64,000 nt of DNA, taken from the NCBI RefSeq assembly GCF_014839805.1, contig NC_051116.1:992001-1056000 (forward strand), read 5' to 3'. This document shows positions 29,450 through 39,283 of the stretch, piece after piece. The stretch's first letter is position 1, and each line of letters begins with the position of its first letter. The notes under the pieces were generated by a model, which did no database searches, had not been told where the DNA came from, and saw only the letters and a list, made by a program, of their open reading frames with translations. The stretch is from Manduca sexta (Eukaryota > Arthropoda > Insecta > Lepidoptera > Sphingidae). Made by a program: the position numbers and the translations under genes.

Positions 29450-29795
29450 GCAAACTTTTTTTGCTCATAGACCCCTTTCAAAATTTGCTGGTTCCGGTTG
29501 CCTTTTTTTTGGTTTCGTATAGACAGTGCATTACTGCCGCCCAACCATCACGGGGGGCGAATGGACAATTGTATTTGGGTCACCGTGCCTCTTATAATCG
29601 CTATCAATATTATCCTCCTACATTGACAGGTGAAATTAAGCCAATATTTTAATACTTTACTATCAAACCAGATACATTTTCGTGAAATCCGCTTACGAAT
29701 TGTTGCCCCTCATTTTTTGGTCACGCCGACGTAGTGCCACGTCAAGTCTCCCATGGACCTCTGGGGGTCCACCTTCACCACTTTGGGAATCAATG
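29450..29795 (-). mobile_element. hAT-like MITE relative, reverse orientation
   Basis: In reverse complement it starts CATTGATTCCCAAAGTGG, like the 15.31-kb element, and keeps GGCGTGACC. It is longer, with unrelated sequence near 29530-29640. No clear target duplication. Confidence 0.6.
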
Positions 29796-30087
29796 AGGTA
29801 GAATATCGAATAACGGGAGATTCTAATCCTTCGCCAGTCCACAATTATAAGATTTGTTCGCCTGCTCGTCTAGTCAAGCCGTCGTAAAAAATAGAAGTAA
29901 AATTCATTAAACAATAGCGATCTGGCTCAAATACTTATAAAGAATGGTTTTAAAAACTAAATGTATCTTTTATACTCCATTTTCAACTTATTCAAATGAG
30001 CCGTCTGCTACACTGTCTGGTGTTTTTACGATATCGGTTAAAATTATACTTTAGATCCAGACTTTTAAAATATTCCACAAAACTGTA

Positions 30088-30423
30088 TAATATAATAATA
30101 ATAATATCAGCCCTGTATTATATACTTGCCCACTGCTGAGCACGGGCTTCCTCTACTACTGAGAGGGATTAGGCCTTAGTCCACCACGCTGGCCTAGTGC
30201 GGATTGGTAGACTTCACACACCTTCGAAATTCCTATAGAGAACTGCTCAGATGTGCAGATTTCCTCACGATGTTTTCCTTCGCCGTTAAAGTGAACGATA
30301 AATTCACAAAGAATACACACATGATTTTAGGAAAATCAGAGGTGTGTGCCCTTAGAATTTGAACTTGCGGACATTCGTCTTGGCAGTCCGTTCCACACCC
30401 AACTAGGCTATCGCCGCTTAACA
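30088..30423 (-). mobile_element. SINE family A, full length with target duplication
   Basis: AAAACTGTA flanks both sides (30079-30087 and 30424-30432). The head, body and (AAT)n tail are intact. Confidence 0.92.
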
Positions 30424-30663
30424 AAAACTGTACAGTAACATAATACCTAGGATTTTAGGATACCCTTACAAGTAAATGATTGTTTTTCTAACCTAACTCG
30501 ATTGCACTTAAGCAAACTATCATATCTGAAAAAAAAGGAAATTTCACTATTTTAACCTTCTGTTATCTACCATGCACGTTTAAAAAAATCTTTATTTTTG
30601 TAAATGTTATAATCGATAGTTTTTAATATACGATATTATAGTTGGAAGCCATGGGACTGTCAA

Positions 30664-31152
30664 TCTAAATATATAAAACTCATAGGTGACTGACTGACTG
30701 ACTGACATAGTGATCTATCAACGCACAGCCCAAACCACTGGACGGATCGGGCTGAAATTTGGCATGCAGGTATATGTTATGACGTAGGCATCCGCTAAGA
30801 AAGGATTTTGATTAATTCTACCCCCAAGGGGATAAAATAGGGGATGAAAGTTTGTATGAAACTTTATCAATTTTAAACCGATTGGGCTGAGACTTTGCAT
30901 GCGTAAAGCTACTATGACGTAGGAATCCCCTAAGAAAGGATTTTGATAAATTCCACCCCTAAGGGGATAAAATAGGGGATGAAAGTTTGTATAAATCTTC
31001 TTAGATTTTCGACTGATTGAACTGAAATTAAAAATTGGAGCTACTATGATGAAGACGTTTGCTTAAATAGGATTTTGATAAATTCAACCCCCATGGGGAT
31101 AAAATTAGTTTGAAAAGTCCTTCACGCGGACGAAGCCGCGAGCAAAAGCTAG
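30664..31152 (+). mobile_element. Helitron-like element, second subfamily, with internal repeats
   Basis: Starts A|TCTAAATATATAAAACTCA with a GACT microsatellite (30688-30706). Ends with the hairpin GCGGACGAAGCCGCGAGC, then AAAAGCTAG and T. The interior contains about three diverged units of roughly 135 bp (ATGACGTAGG...AAGAAAGGATTTTGAT...AGGGGATAAAATAGG). Non-coding. Confidence 0.82.
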
Positions 31153-31184
31153 TTCATTATAATACTTTATTCCAATTGAGACTA

Positions 31185-31415
31185 GAGTAGTAGTATATGT
31201 ATCCGACTTGATAGTAAACACCGTTCATAAGGTGTAAAACCCACCATAGTGACTCATGTGTGTCGCATTTCGGGATCAGCCTTTGTATATCCGGTTTCGA
31301 CAAGGCCAGTTTTATGTTGATTGGCGAAGAATAACCATTTCTTGGCAGGCAATACGTATTCTATTTGAACCCCATTTTACTTAGATACAAATAGTGCAGT
31401 AGAGTAACCTTGCCT
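31185..31415 (+). repeat. Repeat family B, diverged copy
   Basis: Contains TAGTAAACACCGTTCATAAG, GTGTCGCATTTCGGGATCAG and CAAATAGTGCAGTAGAGTAA in family-B order. Confidence 0.65.
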
Positions 31416-32425
31416 TGCTTTTATGAATATTATAAAAGCGAAAGTTGATGAAAATGTTTGGATATTTATTAGAAGTAAAGGCAGAAAAATCTGAACAGTT
31501 TCGTATGAAATTTGGTATACAGGTAGACCGTGGACTAGATTAAGATACAGGCTACTTTCCTATCTCTAATTTTCTCCCGTGGGAAATAATGGAATATTAA
31601 TCTGATTTTAAAAATAGATGGCGCTGGACTTTTGTAACTGCAAAGGCTTTGCACGCGAGCGAGCTACGAGCGATTAGTCGTATTAATATAAAACGTAACC
31701 ACTATCTATCAAACGGAATTGTAGGTTCGACACTGTTTATTGCAATTGTTTTATTGACTATAGGTAATATTATATTACATGCAGTCATTAGTATTATCGC
31801 ATTTACAAAGACTCTACAATTGAATAACGATAAAACATAAAGAATTTCATCGACAGGATGAGATAAATTGAATTGCAGAGGACATTAGGTCATTCAACCC
31901 GGAAAATGTTTCCAGAAAAGTTCAAGGATACAAGTACTGCTAATCAGCAATTAGAAGTGTATTACGTTTTTATTAAAGGACTGTGTTTAAATATGTTTCA
32001 GTATTTAATACCCACTGCAAAAAAAACAATAACCCCACAACAGTGATAGTAAGTAATTATTGTATAATCCAAATATACTCAACCACGTCTCTATTTTCCA
32101 TTCAACTTCCAATTCTTTACACAGTTTGTATTATGTTATGATCTGAACCTAGTTAAATTTCCCCACAAAGCTTTTTCTAAACATTGTCAACTCCGGCCTC
32201 CAATTTTCATTGTTATTATAAAATGGAAAAAAAAGAAAAGAATAATGTGTGAAAACCTGTATTCCTGAAACTACAGAATCTCTCGATTCAAGGTTGGCAA
32301 GTCGAGATTTTGCGGGATAATTAATGATTGAGATTGGATCACAGGAATATCTAGCAAGACCCAGTTCTCGAATGAAATTGCCGCACCACGAAATAAACTT
32401 TCGAAAAATAATGAGAACTCATCAA
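31416..32425. other. Gene-free stretch
   Basis: A decayed Helitron start (TATTATAAAAGCGAAAGTTG near 31429) is visible, with nothing else supported. The 63-codon frame at 31649-31840 has a hydrophobic middle but no recognisable family. Confidence 0.35.
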
Positions 32426-32888
32426 ATTAAGGATCGAGAGGCAGTGGCGGCCCTAAACGACACGATGCCCTAGGCGAAAGTAAAAAAGGAGACGCGATCA
32501 TTTTAACAGTTTCCTCGGTAAGATAGTAATAAATGTCCTCCAAGGCACCGCGCAAGACACCTGTAAGCACGAGATCCCAGGCGATTGCCAGGTACGCCAA
32601 AGGCCGTCTATCTCGAGAAGGATCTCGATGGGACCCACAACCAAATTGCAGTAGAACACGGAAAACAGTAAACGTCCAAAAGACCGGACGAGTTATAGTA
32701 ATAGCTAGATATGACCACAATATCTAGCTAACACGGTGTCATCTTACAAAGCAACGTCGTGAGACTGAGTAAACCTGCACGTGTTGGCATACCTACGCAG
32801 CGACGACTGTCATTCAAACATTAGTTCGCAGTATGAATATAATAATCATGTTACCTTGCCATTACATTATTTAAATATTGGATTCTTC

Positions 32889-33080
32889 TGACTGCCTCGA
32901 TGGCGTAGTTGTATTGTTATGGAAGACGATATTGGGTCTTGGCTCAGTAGCCAGGAGTTGGGAATTTGTCCGATATGACGATAGGTCGCTCTCTATCACA
33001 TCATGAGAGAGACACAGTTGAGACAGGCTGGCATTGTATCGACTGGTGAGGAGTCATTATCTCAACTCTTGTCACTTTAT
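32889..33080 (+). mobile_element. SINE family C, internally deleted
   Basis: The head GACTGCCTCGATGGCGTAGT is followed by GGGTCTTGGCTC and then the body words (GGAATTTGTCCGATATGACG; ATCACATCATGAG). Confidence 0.65.
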
Positions 33081-33611
33081 CATTACCGTTTAAAAAATAA
33101 CAAATTAGTATGCTAATATATTTCGATCGATTCCTGCCGACTCCCCTTTATTAAGAATCTAATTATCATCAGAATGATTTGCAGATCGCATTCAAGCGTT
33201 AGTACCTATATGTTGTGTTGGATTATCTTTCGGAAAATTTCGTCTTTTGGTACTTTTGTACAAAGAAAGATCAGCTTTGATCCTTACTGATGCAAACACT
33301 CCAGATATCGTAGTACAAAGATATTCCATGAATCATGATTCCTAAAACATTTCCCGATAAAAATGTCGAATTCTAAAGCACAAGAATCTCGCCAAATCTT
33401 GATATTATTGGAAATTTGTAGCAATTTATTGTTAAAACGAGCTAACTTGTGTTTTGAGGTGATTCGCAACTAATAATAAAAAATGTATCTTTTTAAAGTT
33501 TGCCAATTAAAATGCCATCAATTATCAAAAGTTGAAATCAGATTGGCGCCAGTATGAATAATAATTTTGGGACATTAACGAGTCTAAGAAAATGATAATA
33601 CCTATGCAAAA

Positions 33612-33870
33612 TCCTACCAATATTATAAATGCGAAAGTTTGTGAGGATGTATGTATGTATGTTTGTTCCTCTTTCACGGAAAAACTACTGAACGGATTTG
33701 GATGAAACTTTACAGTTATATTGGTTATACCTCAAAATAACATATAGGTTACAATTTATAATGATTTTGTGTAATTTGGTCATGATATAACGATATATAA
33801 CAAGTAAGTCGGGAAAAAAAATTATCTTGGAAAACTCCTTCACGCGGGCGAAGCCGCGAGCAAAAGCTAG
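33612..33870 (+). mobile_element. Short complete Helitron-like element
   Basis: Starts A|TCCTACCAATATTATAAATG and has a TATG microsatellite. Ends with the hairpin GCGGGCGAAGCCGCGAGC, then AAAAGCTAG and T. 259 bp, non-coding. Confidence 0.82.
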
Positions 33871-34043
33871 TTTTATTATAGATACGAAAATTCTTGTTAT
33901 AAAAAAATAAAAAACTATACATTAAAACAGTAGACCCCGGTGTGTACATTGAAAGACTAGTAGTAAAAAAAGGGATGATAATAATAGATGAGTAACAGAA
34001 CATATTTATTTTTTAATTCAGTGATTAGTGGATTTTTTTTTGT

Positions 34044-34276
34044 TTGTTAGCACACATCTTTTACTTTTGTGTATTATTTGTATTCTTTAACGGTCAAGGA
34101 AAACATTCTGAGAAACCCTGCATACATGAGAAGTTCTCTATAGGAATTTCGAGGGTGTGTGAAGTCTACCAATCTGCACTAGGCAAGCGTGGTGGATTAA
34201 AGCCTAATCCCCCTTGTAGAGGAGGCCCGTGCCTAGCAGTGGGACAGCATATAATACAGGGCTGATATAATTGATA
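34044..34276 (+). mobile_element. SINE family A, 5'-truncated
   Basis: Body from GTATTCTTTAACGGTCAAGG to the ATACAGGGCTGATAT tail; the tRNA-like head is absent. Confidence 0.8.
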
Positions 34277-34664
34277 TTTATTACTAACATTCTTCGTCCA
34301 TAATTTTTAAAAATCTTTTCAATTAAAGCAGAAAAGGTTCTATTTGTAAAACAGTTAGGTATTATACAAACTATTACAGAAGTTGGCAAATTTTAAAAGT
34401 AATTTAATATTCATTAATGACTGCATATAAAATGTCTAGACGTTGCATCTTGATACCTTTTTTTTCTATATCGTGACTTGAAAATTAATAAGAACATTCG
34501 TATTTCCTTGTATTTCTACTCAGAATTAAAAGCGCAAACACGCCACGGCTGCAGTTTTCCTGGGTAATTTGAAGCCCAACCTTGAACCTTACGAACAGGT
34601 ATGCCAGCAAACCGTGTCTAGTAAATAAAGTTTAAAAATGAATAATATATATGAATTATATAAT

Positions 34665-34995
34665 GAAATGAACGGACCGCCGAGACGAAGGGCCGTTGGT
34701 TTCAAACTCAAGACTCACACCACTGACTTTTAATAGTATTTTTTTGTTTCGGACCCCGCAATCAACTCCGGGGGAATCCTGCGAATGGGATACTGGAAAC
34801 CCCCGCCTTAGCGACTGCAGTGCCCTGGAGGAAAGTTGGGAGGAAATAGTTGGTAAGGAAGTGTGGGGAAGAAGGAACCCTCTCAGGATAGGAGGAGGGG
34901 AGAAGACTAGGAAATGTTCGCGAGCTAAAGGCCTCAGTGTGAATTGGCATTGTGAGGTATGCACACTTAACTGTGTGCCTAGGGCCGCGATAAAT
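34665..34995 (+). repeat. SINE-head fragment fused to repeat family F
   Basis: 34670-34740 resembles a SINE-A head without its A box (AACGGACCGCCGAGACGAAG; CACCACTGACTTTTAATAG). It switches at a T-run to family F (TGCGAATGGGATACTGGAAA; GGAAATGTTCGCGAGCTAAA), which is also at 48150-48545. The open frames of up to 127 codons here fall in the repeat. Confidence 0.6.
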
Positions 34996-35031
34996 GTCCC
35001 CTCGTGCATGAACATTCATTCAATGTGGAGA

Positions 35032-35368
35032 TCAATAATAATAATATCAGCCCTGTATTATATACTTGCCCACTGCTGAGCACGGGCCTCTTCTACTACT
35101 GAGAGGGATTAGGCCTTAGCCCACCACGCTGGCTTAGTGCGGATTGGTAGACTTCACACACCTTCGAAATTCCTATAGAGAACTTCTCAGATGTGCAGGT
35201 TTCCTCACGATGTTTTCCTTCACCGTTAAAGCAAACGATAAATTCACAAAGAATACACACATGATTTTTAGAAAAGTCAGAGGTGTGTGCCCTTGGGTTT
35301 TGAACCTGCGGACATTGGTCTTGGCAGTCCGTTCCACACCCAACTAGGCTATCGCCGCTTTATTTATC
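35032..35368 (-). mobile_element. SINE family A, full length with target duplication
   Basis: GTGGAGA flanks both sides (35025-35031 and 35369-35375). The copy is intact from the (AAT)n tail to the tRNA-like head. Confidence 0.9.
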
Positions 35369-35375
35369 GTGGAGA

Positions 35376-36715
35376 CCAAGCGCACTAGAATTGTTGAAGA
35401 TAGGTGTGTATTTGCTATTAATTATTATTGACCTGAATACCTAAGAATTCTCCATAAAAATTTTGAATATGCAGTATGGGCCATGGAGTGAGCTAAACCC
35501 AAACCCAAAAGGTATCCTTTCAATGGTATATATAAACAGAGCTGATATCTCAACCAAGACAAAACCGCCCAAACCTGCCACACCAATGAGCCTAATTGAG
35601 AATACTTCACACATGTCTAAGGTGCATAACCGGTACGTAGATATTTCCAGCCGTGGTTTTTTATCTCCCAACGTTTATCTTGCGTCTATTCTGTTATAAG
35701 TTAAATTGCATTGTATTTACGTTAATTCGATGCGCAAGGTGTATCCATAAATTATTTTATAATTCTAAGTTAAAATCGAGACTGTGAGGCGTGAGATGTG
35801 GCCCGGGAGATTCTAGTTTCAAATCCTATATCAGACATTGTTTTGGAGTTTTATAATACCTTTAGCCTTTACTTTTTTGGGCTTTTGACTGCGGCTCCGT
35901 TCTAAAGTAACTCAGGAGTTATGTAGCTTCCTATAAGTGAAAAAAAAATCAGAATCTGTTTAGAAGTTAGTCATTTAAATTGCCCTCTACAACCCTGTCT
36001 ACCTGATAAAAGACCATTGCAAAGTAGTGCTTAGTTTAATAAATTTCATTGTGTTTGTACCGGGTGAAATACAAGAATTAATGGTATAAGGATCTAAGAT
36101 GGACAATGGAAATTGGGACCAAGTACAACTGTCGTGACAACTTCAAAAAGAGAGACCGATGCAATGGGAAGAAGTCGACTCAACGAAACTCAACGCAGAA
36201 ACACAACCGAAAATGACACAGGAAAGCAAAATTCGCAATTACGTTTACTTGACCCACCTACTTATTCCAGTAATTTAATTTAAAAACCGAACCCCTGAAA
36301 CGATGTTGAAAAAAAATATCGGATCAATATGGAAGTATAATCTTTCAAATAAAAAGAAAATCCCATATCGGTAAATAAATTACTGTGCTCTAGGTAATAA
36401 ACAAGAAAAGACAAAAATAACTCGACGAATTAATAATCTCCTCCTTTTTTCATGTCAATTAAAACATGACCAAGCTACCTTCGTACAAAAAAACATGCAG
36501 AACTGTTGCTCTACCCATACGTGAAACTTTTCATAATAGAATTAGGAATCCATATGACAGAACTTGTGTAACGACAAATAACTCTTTAGTTCCTGGTTGT
36601 AAACGATAATCTCGTTGTAAACACACGCAGATAATATGAACTATTCAAGGACAGGAAATGAAAAATGCAAAAAAATATCTTCTTTCCCATTTTTTATATA
36701 TTTTTCTCTATAGAA
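35376..36715. other. Unassigned sequence, no gene recognised
   Basis: Overlapping open frames on both strands at 35425-35700 (61-78 codons) have no recognisable motif and no supporting splice sites. The rest is AT-rich, with no clear repeat. Confidence 0.35.
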
Positions 36716-36935
36716 AGACTTTCCCGCCCTCACACCCACCACTACAACTCCTGTAAGCCAGGATCAACAGTGGCACCCTTTTTTGGACACCGAGCAGTGA
36801 AGCTCGGCGAGTCTCAGGAAAAACTAATATGTCATTATCCCGCAACGAAATTAATCAATCAGAAAGATAGGGAGGAGTTGGTAATATTAATTGTCCACTT
36901 CCCTCCATAGCAAAGCGGAAGACAAAATAATGAAC
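36715..36935 (+). repeat. Repeat family E
   Basis: Carries CACTACAACTCCTGTAAGCC, GAGCAGTGAAGCTCGGCGAG, GCAACGAAATTAATCAATCA and GTCCACTTCCCTCCATAGC. Also seen at 48950-49545 (split by a SINE) and, as a fragment, at 52612-52705. Unidentified. Confidence 0.75.
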
Positions 36936-37194
36936 TAAGGAGGCGTTTTAACCTTAAGCATAGGGACGTTTACAACTAGATAAGCTAGTTAAAAAGCACC
37001 ACGGATAAAATTAAAAGAAGGGATCCTATCACATGAGCAGATAGATTTGATTACAATAGGCATGGCAAAAACGCCATAAAGCACGGAAATTCCGTCCAGT
37101 CTCTACAAGGTCCATGTAGTATACAACCCCAGATGTTATTTGCATACTGTTAAGCATGATGTTGCGCTCTTCATGCCAAGGACTACACTCATAT

Positions 37195-37345
37195 GCACGG
37201 CATAGTGACCCTAGTGCATCTGATGGTAAGCAACGTGTGGTCTAGATAGGGTACCGACTACCGACCGAAGAGAATCAGCCAGTCGATGCTTGCTGGTCTG
37301 TTTGAAACTGGATTTGCACAGGCTGATTCCAGAGCGTGACACACT
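37195..37345 (-). repeat. Repeat family B, diverged
   Basis: Carries CATCTGATGGTAAGCAACGT and GATTCCAGAGCGTGACACAC, reverse-orientation family-B words. Confidence 0.6.
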
Positions 37346-37357
37346 TACAGGATTTCC

Positions 37358-37432
37358 TATGTTTACGCGAATGTTAGACATTAAATTATACTATTATTCA
37401 GATTTTTTCGCGGTTTTTATATTTTATGATAT
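37358..37432 (+). repeat. TTTACGCGAATGTTAGACATT repeat copy
   Basis: Matches the 15.97-kb repeat (TTACGCGAATGTTAGACATT then TTCGCGGTTTTTATATTTT). Short and non-coding. Confidence 0.65.
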
Positions 37433-37842
37433 AATGACCAACACCTCAGTCCGCCCCGTGATCACAAAGGCTGCAAAGTCTTCTAAAGGTTGGGAGAAAA
37501 TTAAAATATAATGGGTACAAAGGTATTCTCTTCATATATCCTTGACCTTTGGTAATAACTGTTAAACTTGATAAAATAAACCCTATCGAATGATATTTGC
37601 TACAGGTCTTCTGCTATACAAAAGAAGTTTTTATCCTATGGCCTGTGTTTAAATAACGTTGGCGGACACATTGTTCCCGATTCAGAAATCTAACCTGTGA
37701 CCTTTTTGTTTTAAATCGCCTACTCGTTGCTGAGCCACAGAGGTTTAAAGGTTGGGTTGATTGTATTTTACATAAGGTTTGAACTTTGGTGCAACTCAAA
37801 GAACGATCTCTAGTCTGGTACCTCCAGAACTTCGAATTGACA

Positions 37843-38111
37843 GACTGCCTCGGTGGCGTAGTTGTATTGCATGTCCGGTACAATAGCGCTCTGATGTCCT
37901 GGGTTCGAATCCCGGGTCGGGCAAAGTGATATTTGGGTTTTTCTGCTCAGTATCAGCTCGGAGTCTGGAATTTGTGCCCGATATGGCGATAGGCTCGCCC
38001 CCTATCACATCATGGGACGGAACATACTTGGCGAAAAGTGGGTGCCCTAGTTGCGCCTCTGCATACCCCTTCGGGGATAAATGCGTGATGTTATGTATGT
38101 TATGTATGTAG
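37843..38111 (+). mobile_element. tRNA-derived SINE, family C, reference copy
   Basis: The head GACTGCCTCGGTGGCGTAGT is followed by the B box GGGTTCGAATCCCGGG. The body has TCAGCTCGGAGTCTGGAATT, GATAGGCTCGCCCCCTATCA and GGGTGCCCTAGTTGCGCC. It ends in a TATG-repeat tail (TGTTATGTATGTTATGTATG). This is a different tRNA-derived head from family A. The short open frames here are artefacts of it. Confidence 0.82.
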
Positions 38112-38688
38112 TATCAGCCATTATATATATTTTTACCCCACGAAGGATAAGAGGAATAATATATAACACCTATATAGGTATGTAAGTATCCATTCTATGT
38201 TCCACCACAACGCGGCGTTACCTAGTAGGCCGATTTTAGACAAAACACGATAGATAGATTTTAGCAATTCATCTTTATTGTGTGTGACTTTTGCTTATAG
38301 GTTACATATTTCTATAATATAGACTTCGAGTCGATACTTTCTTTTGTCTATGATGTTAAGTGGCCAAAGACATCCATGTCAGAATATTAAAATTATAGAT
38401 GCATTGCTGTCCTTAAATGGAAGGTATAAGAATTATAGAAGAGAATAAAATGTCTGTAATTACACAATTATTAATTGCATTTTGACTACAATAGATATAT
38501 GTTCTTCAACCAGGAACATAACTGCACGCATACGCACAAGTGCTTGGTGAGAAAAATAGATTGATGGGCCAATCCAGTCTTGTATACTTATATGAGTATA
38601 ACACACGAAATACTTACCAGAAATATGTTGAATATTCATGTAAAAGCTTCCAGTATAAAAGAAATAGAATCTAAAAATAAATACTTAC
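38112..38688. other. First part of the intron after the 38.7-kb exon
   Basis: The intron starts at 38688 (leftwards) with GTAAGTAT. Nothing else is recognisable. Confidence 0.4.
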
Positions 38689-39283
38689 CATAGCCAATTT
38701 CGTGTCGAACAGTGTTGGCATTGACAATAACCGGCGTGGCCTCGTACTCTGTCTTTCCGACCTCCTTGTTACCCTCTTTGTCATCATCGAAATATTCCTC
38801 AAATTTGTTCTTAGTAAAGAAATCAAAGTCGACAACCGCTCGCTTCATTGTTGGCGTCGAGCTTGTTGCCAGGTCTACTTCGAATTGTAACATCTTAGCC
38901 GGCGACATAATATCGGCAACTGGCGACGGTTTTGCAAAAATATCATCGTCCTTCTTAATCAACGATAATTTCAACAAGGTGGGTGGTTTTCGAACGCATT
39001 CTGACTTTGAAATATCGACAGTCGGCGTTTCGAATATTGGCGGCGATTTGGACGCAGGCGGCGTCTCGGCCGGCGTTTTAATTGGTGTGGGTGTGTCATT
39101 AGAGCATGTCACATTGTCTACGGAGATATTTCTGTCCCCTACAGTCACATTCTCACCTACATCAGACACGTCTAAGCTCTGTCGGCATTCGTACATTGGA
39201 CTCGGTAATTCAGCCATTATCTCGTTAAGTGGGTTTGTTAATGGAAATTCTACGTTCTCAGACTCGGTTTTCGGCGTCTCCAT
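38689..39283 (-). CDS. First coding exon (198 codons) of an unrecognised Ser/Thr/Pro-rich acidic protein
   Basis: The ATG at 39281-39283 has a good context (AAAATGG) and opens an uninterrupted 595-nt coding stretch ending at a strong donor (ATG|GTAAGTA) in phase 1. No in-frame ATG lies upstream. The protein begins METPKTESENVEF and is rich in Ser/Thr-Pro pairs (TPTPIKTP, AETPP, SPPIFETP), potential proline-directed phosphosites at about residues 60-95. A more ordered-looking segment follows, with KPPTLLKLSLIKKDDDIF near 98-115, then SPAKMLQFEVD and VDFDFFTKNKFEEYFDDD near 150-170. I do not recognise a domain. A coiled-coil protein such as TACC is one guess, and an alternative N-terminus of the MSK/JIL-1 gene to the left is another (same splice phase). 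No downstream exon was found in 22.1-38.6 kb. Codon use and the clean donor make a real exon likely. Confidence 0.7.

Noticed and set aside
32427..32727. Overlapping frames on both strands (97 and 64 codons)
   Set aside because: The GGCAGTGGCGGCCCTAAACG start resembles a common interspersed repeat; no motif and no splice context.
34696..35079. 127-codon plus-strand frame and overlapping 119- and 85-codon minus-strand frames
   Set aside because: They fall in the repeat F chimera and run into a SINE. The frames on both strands are open only because the repeat is GC-rich.
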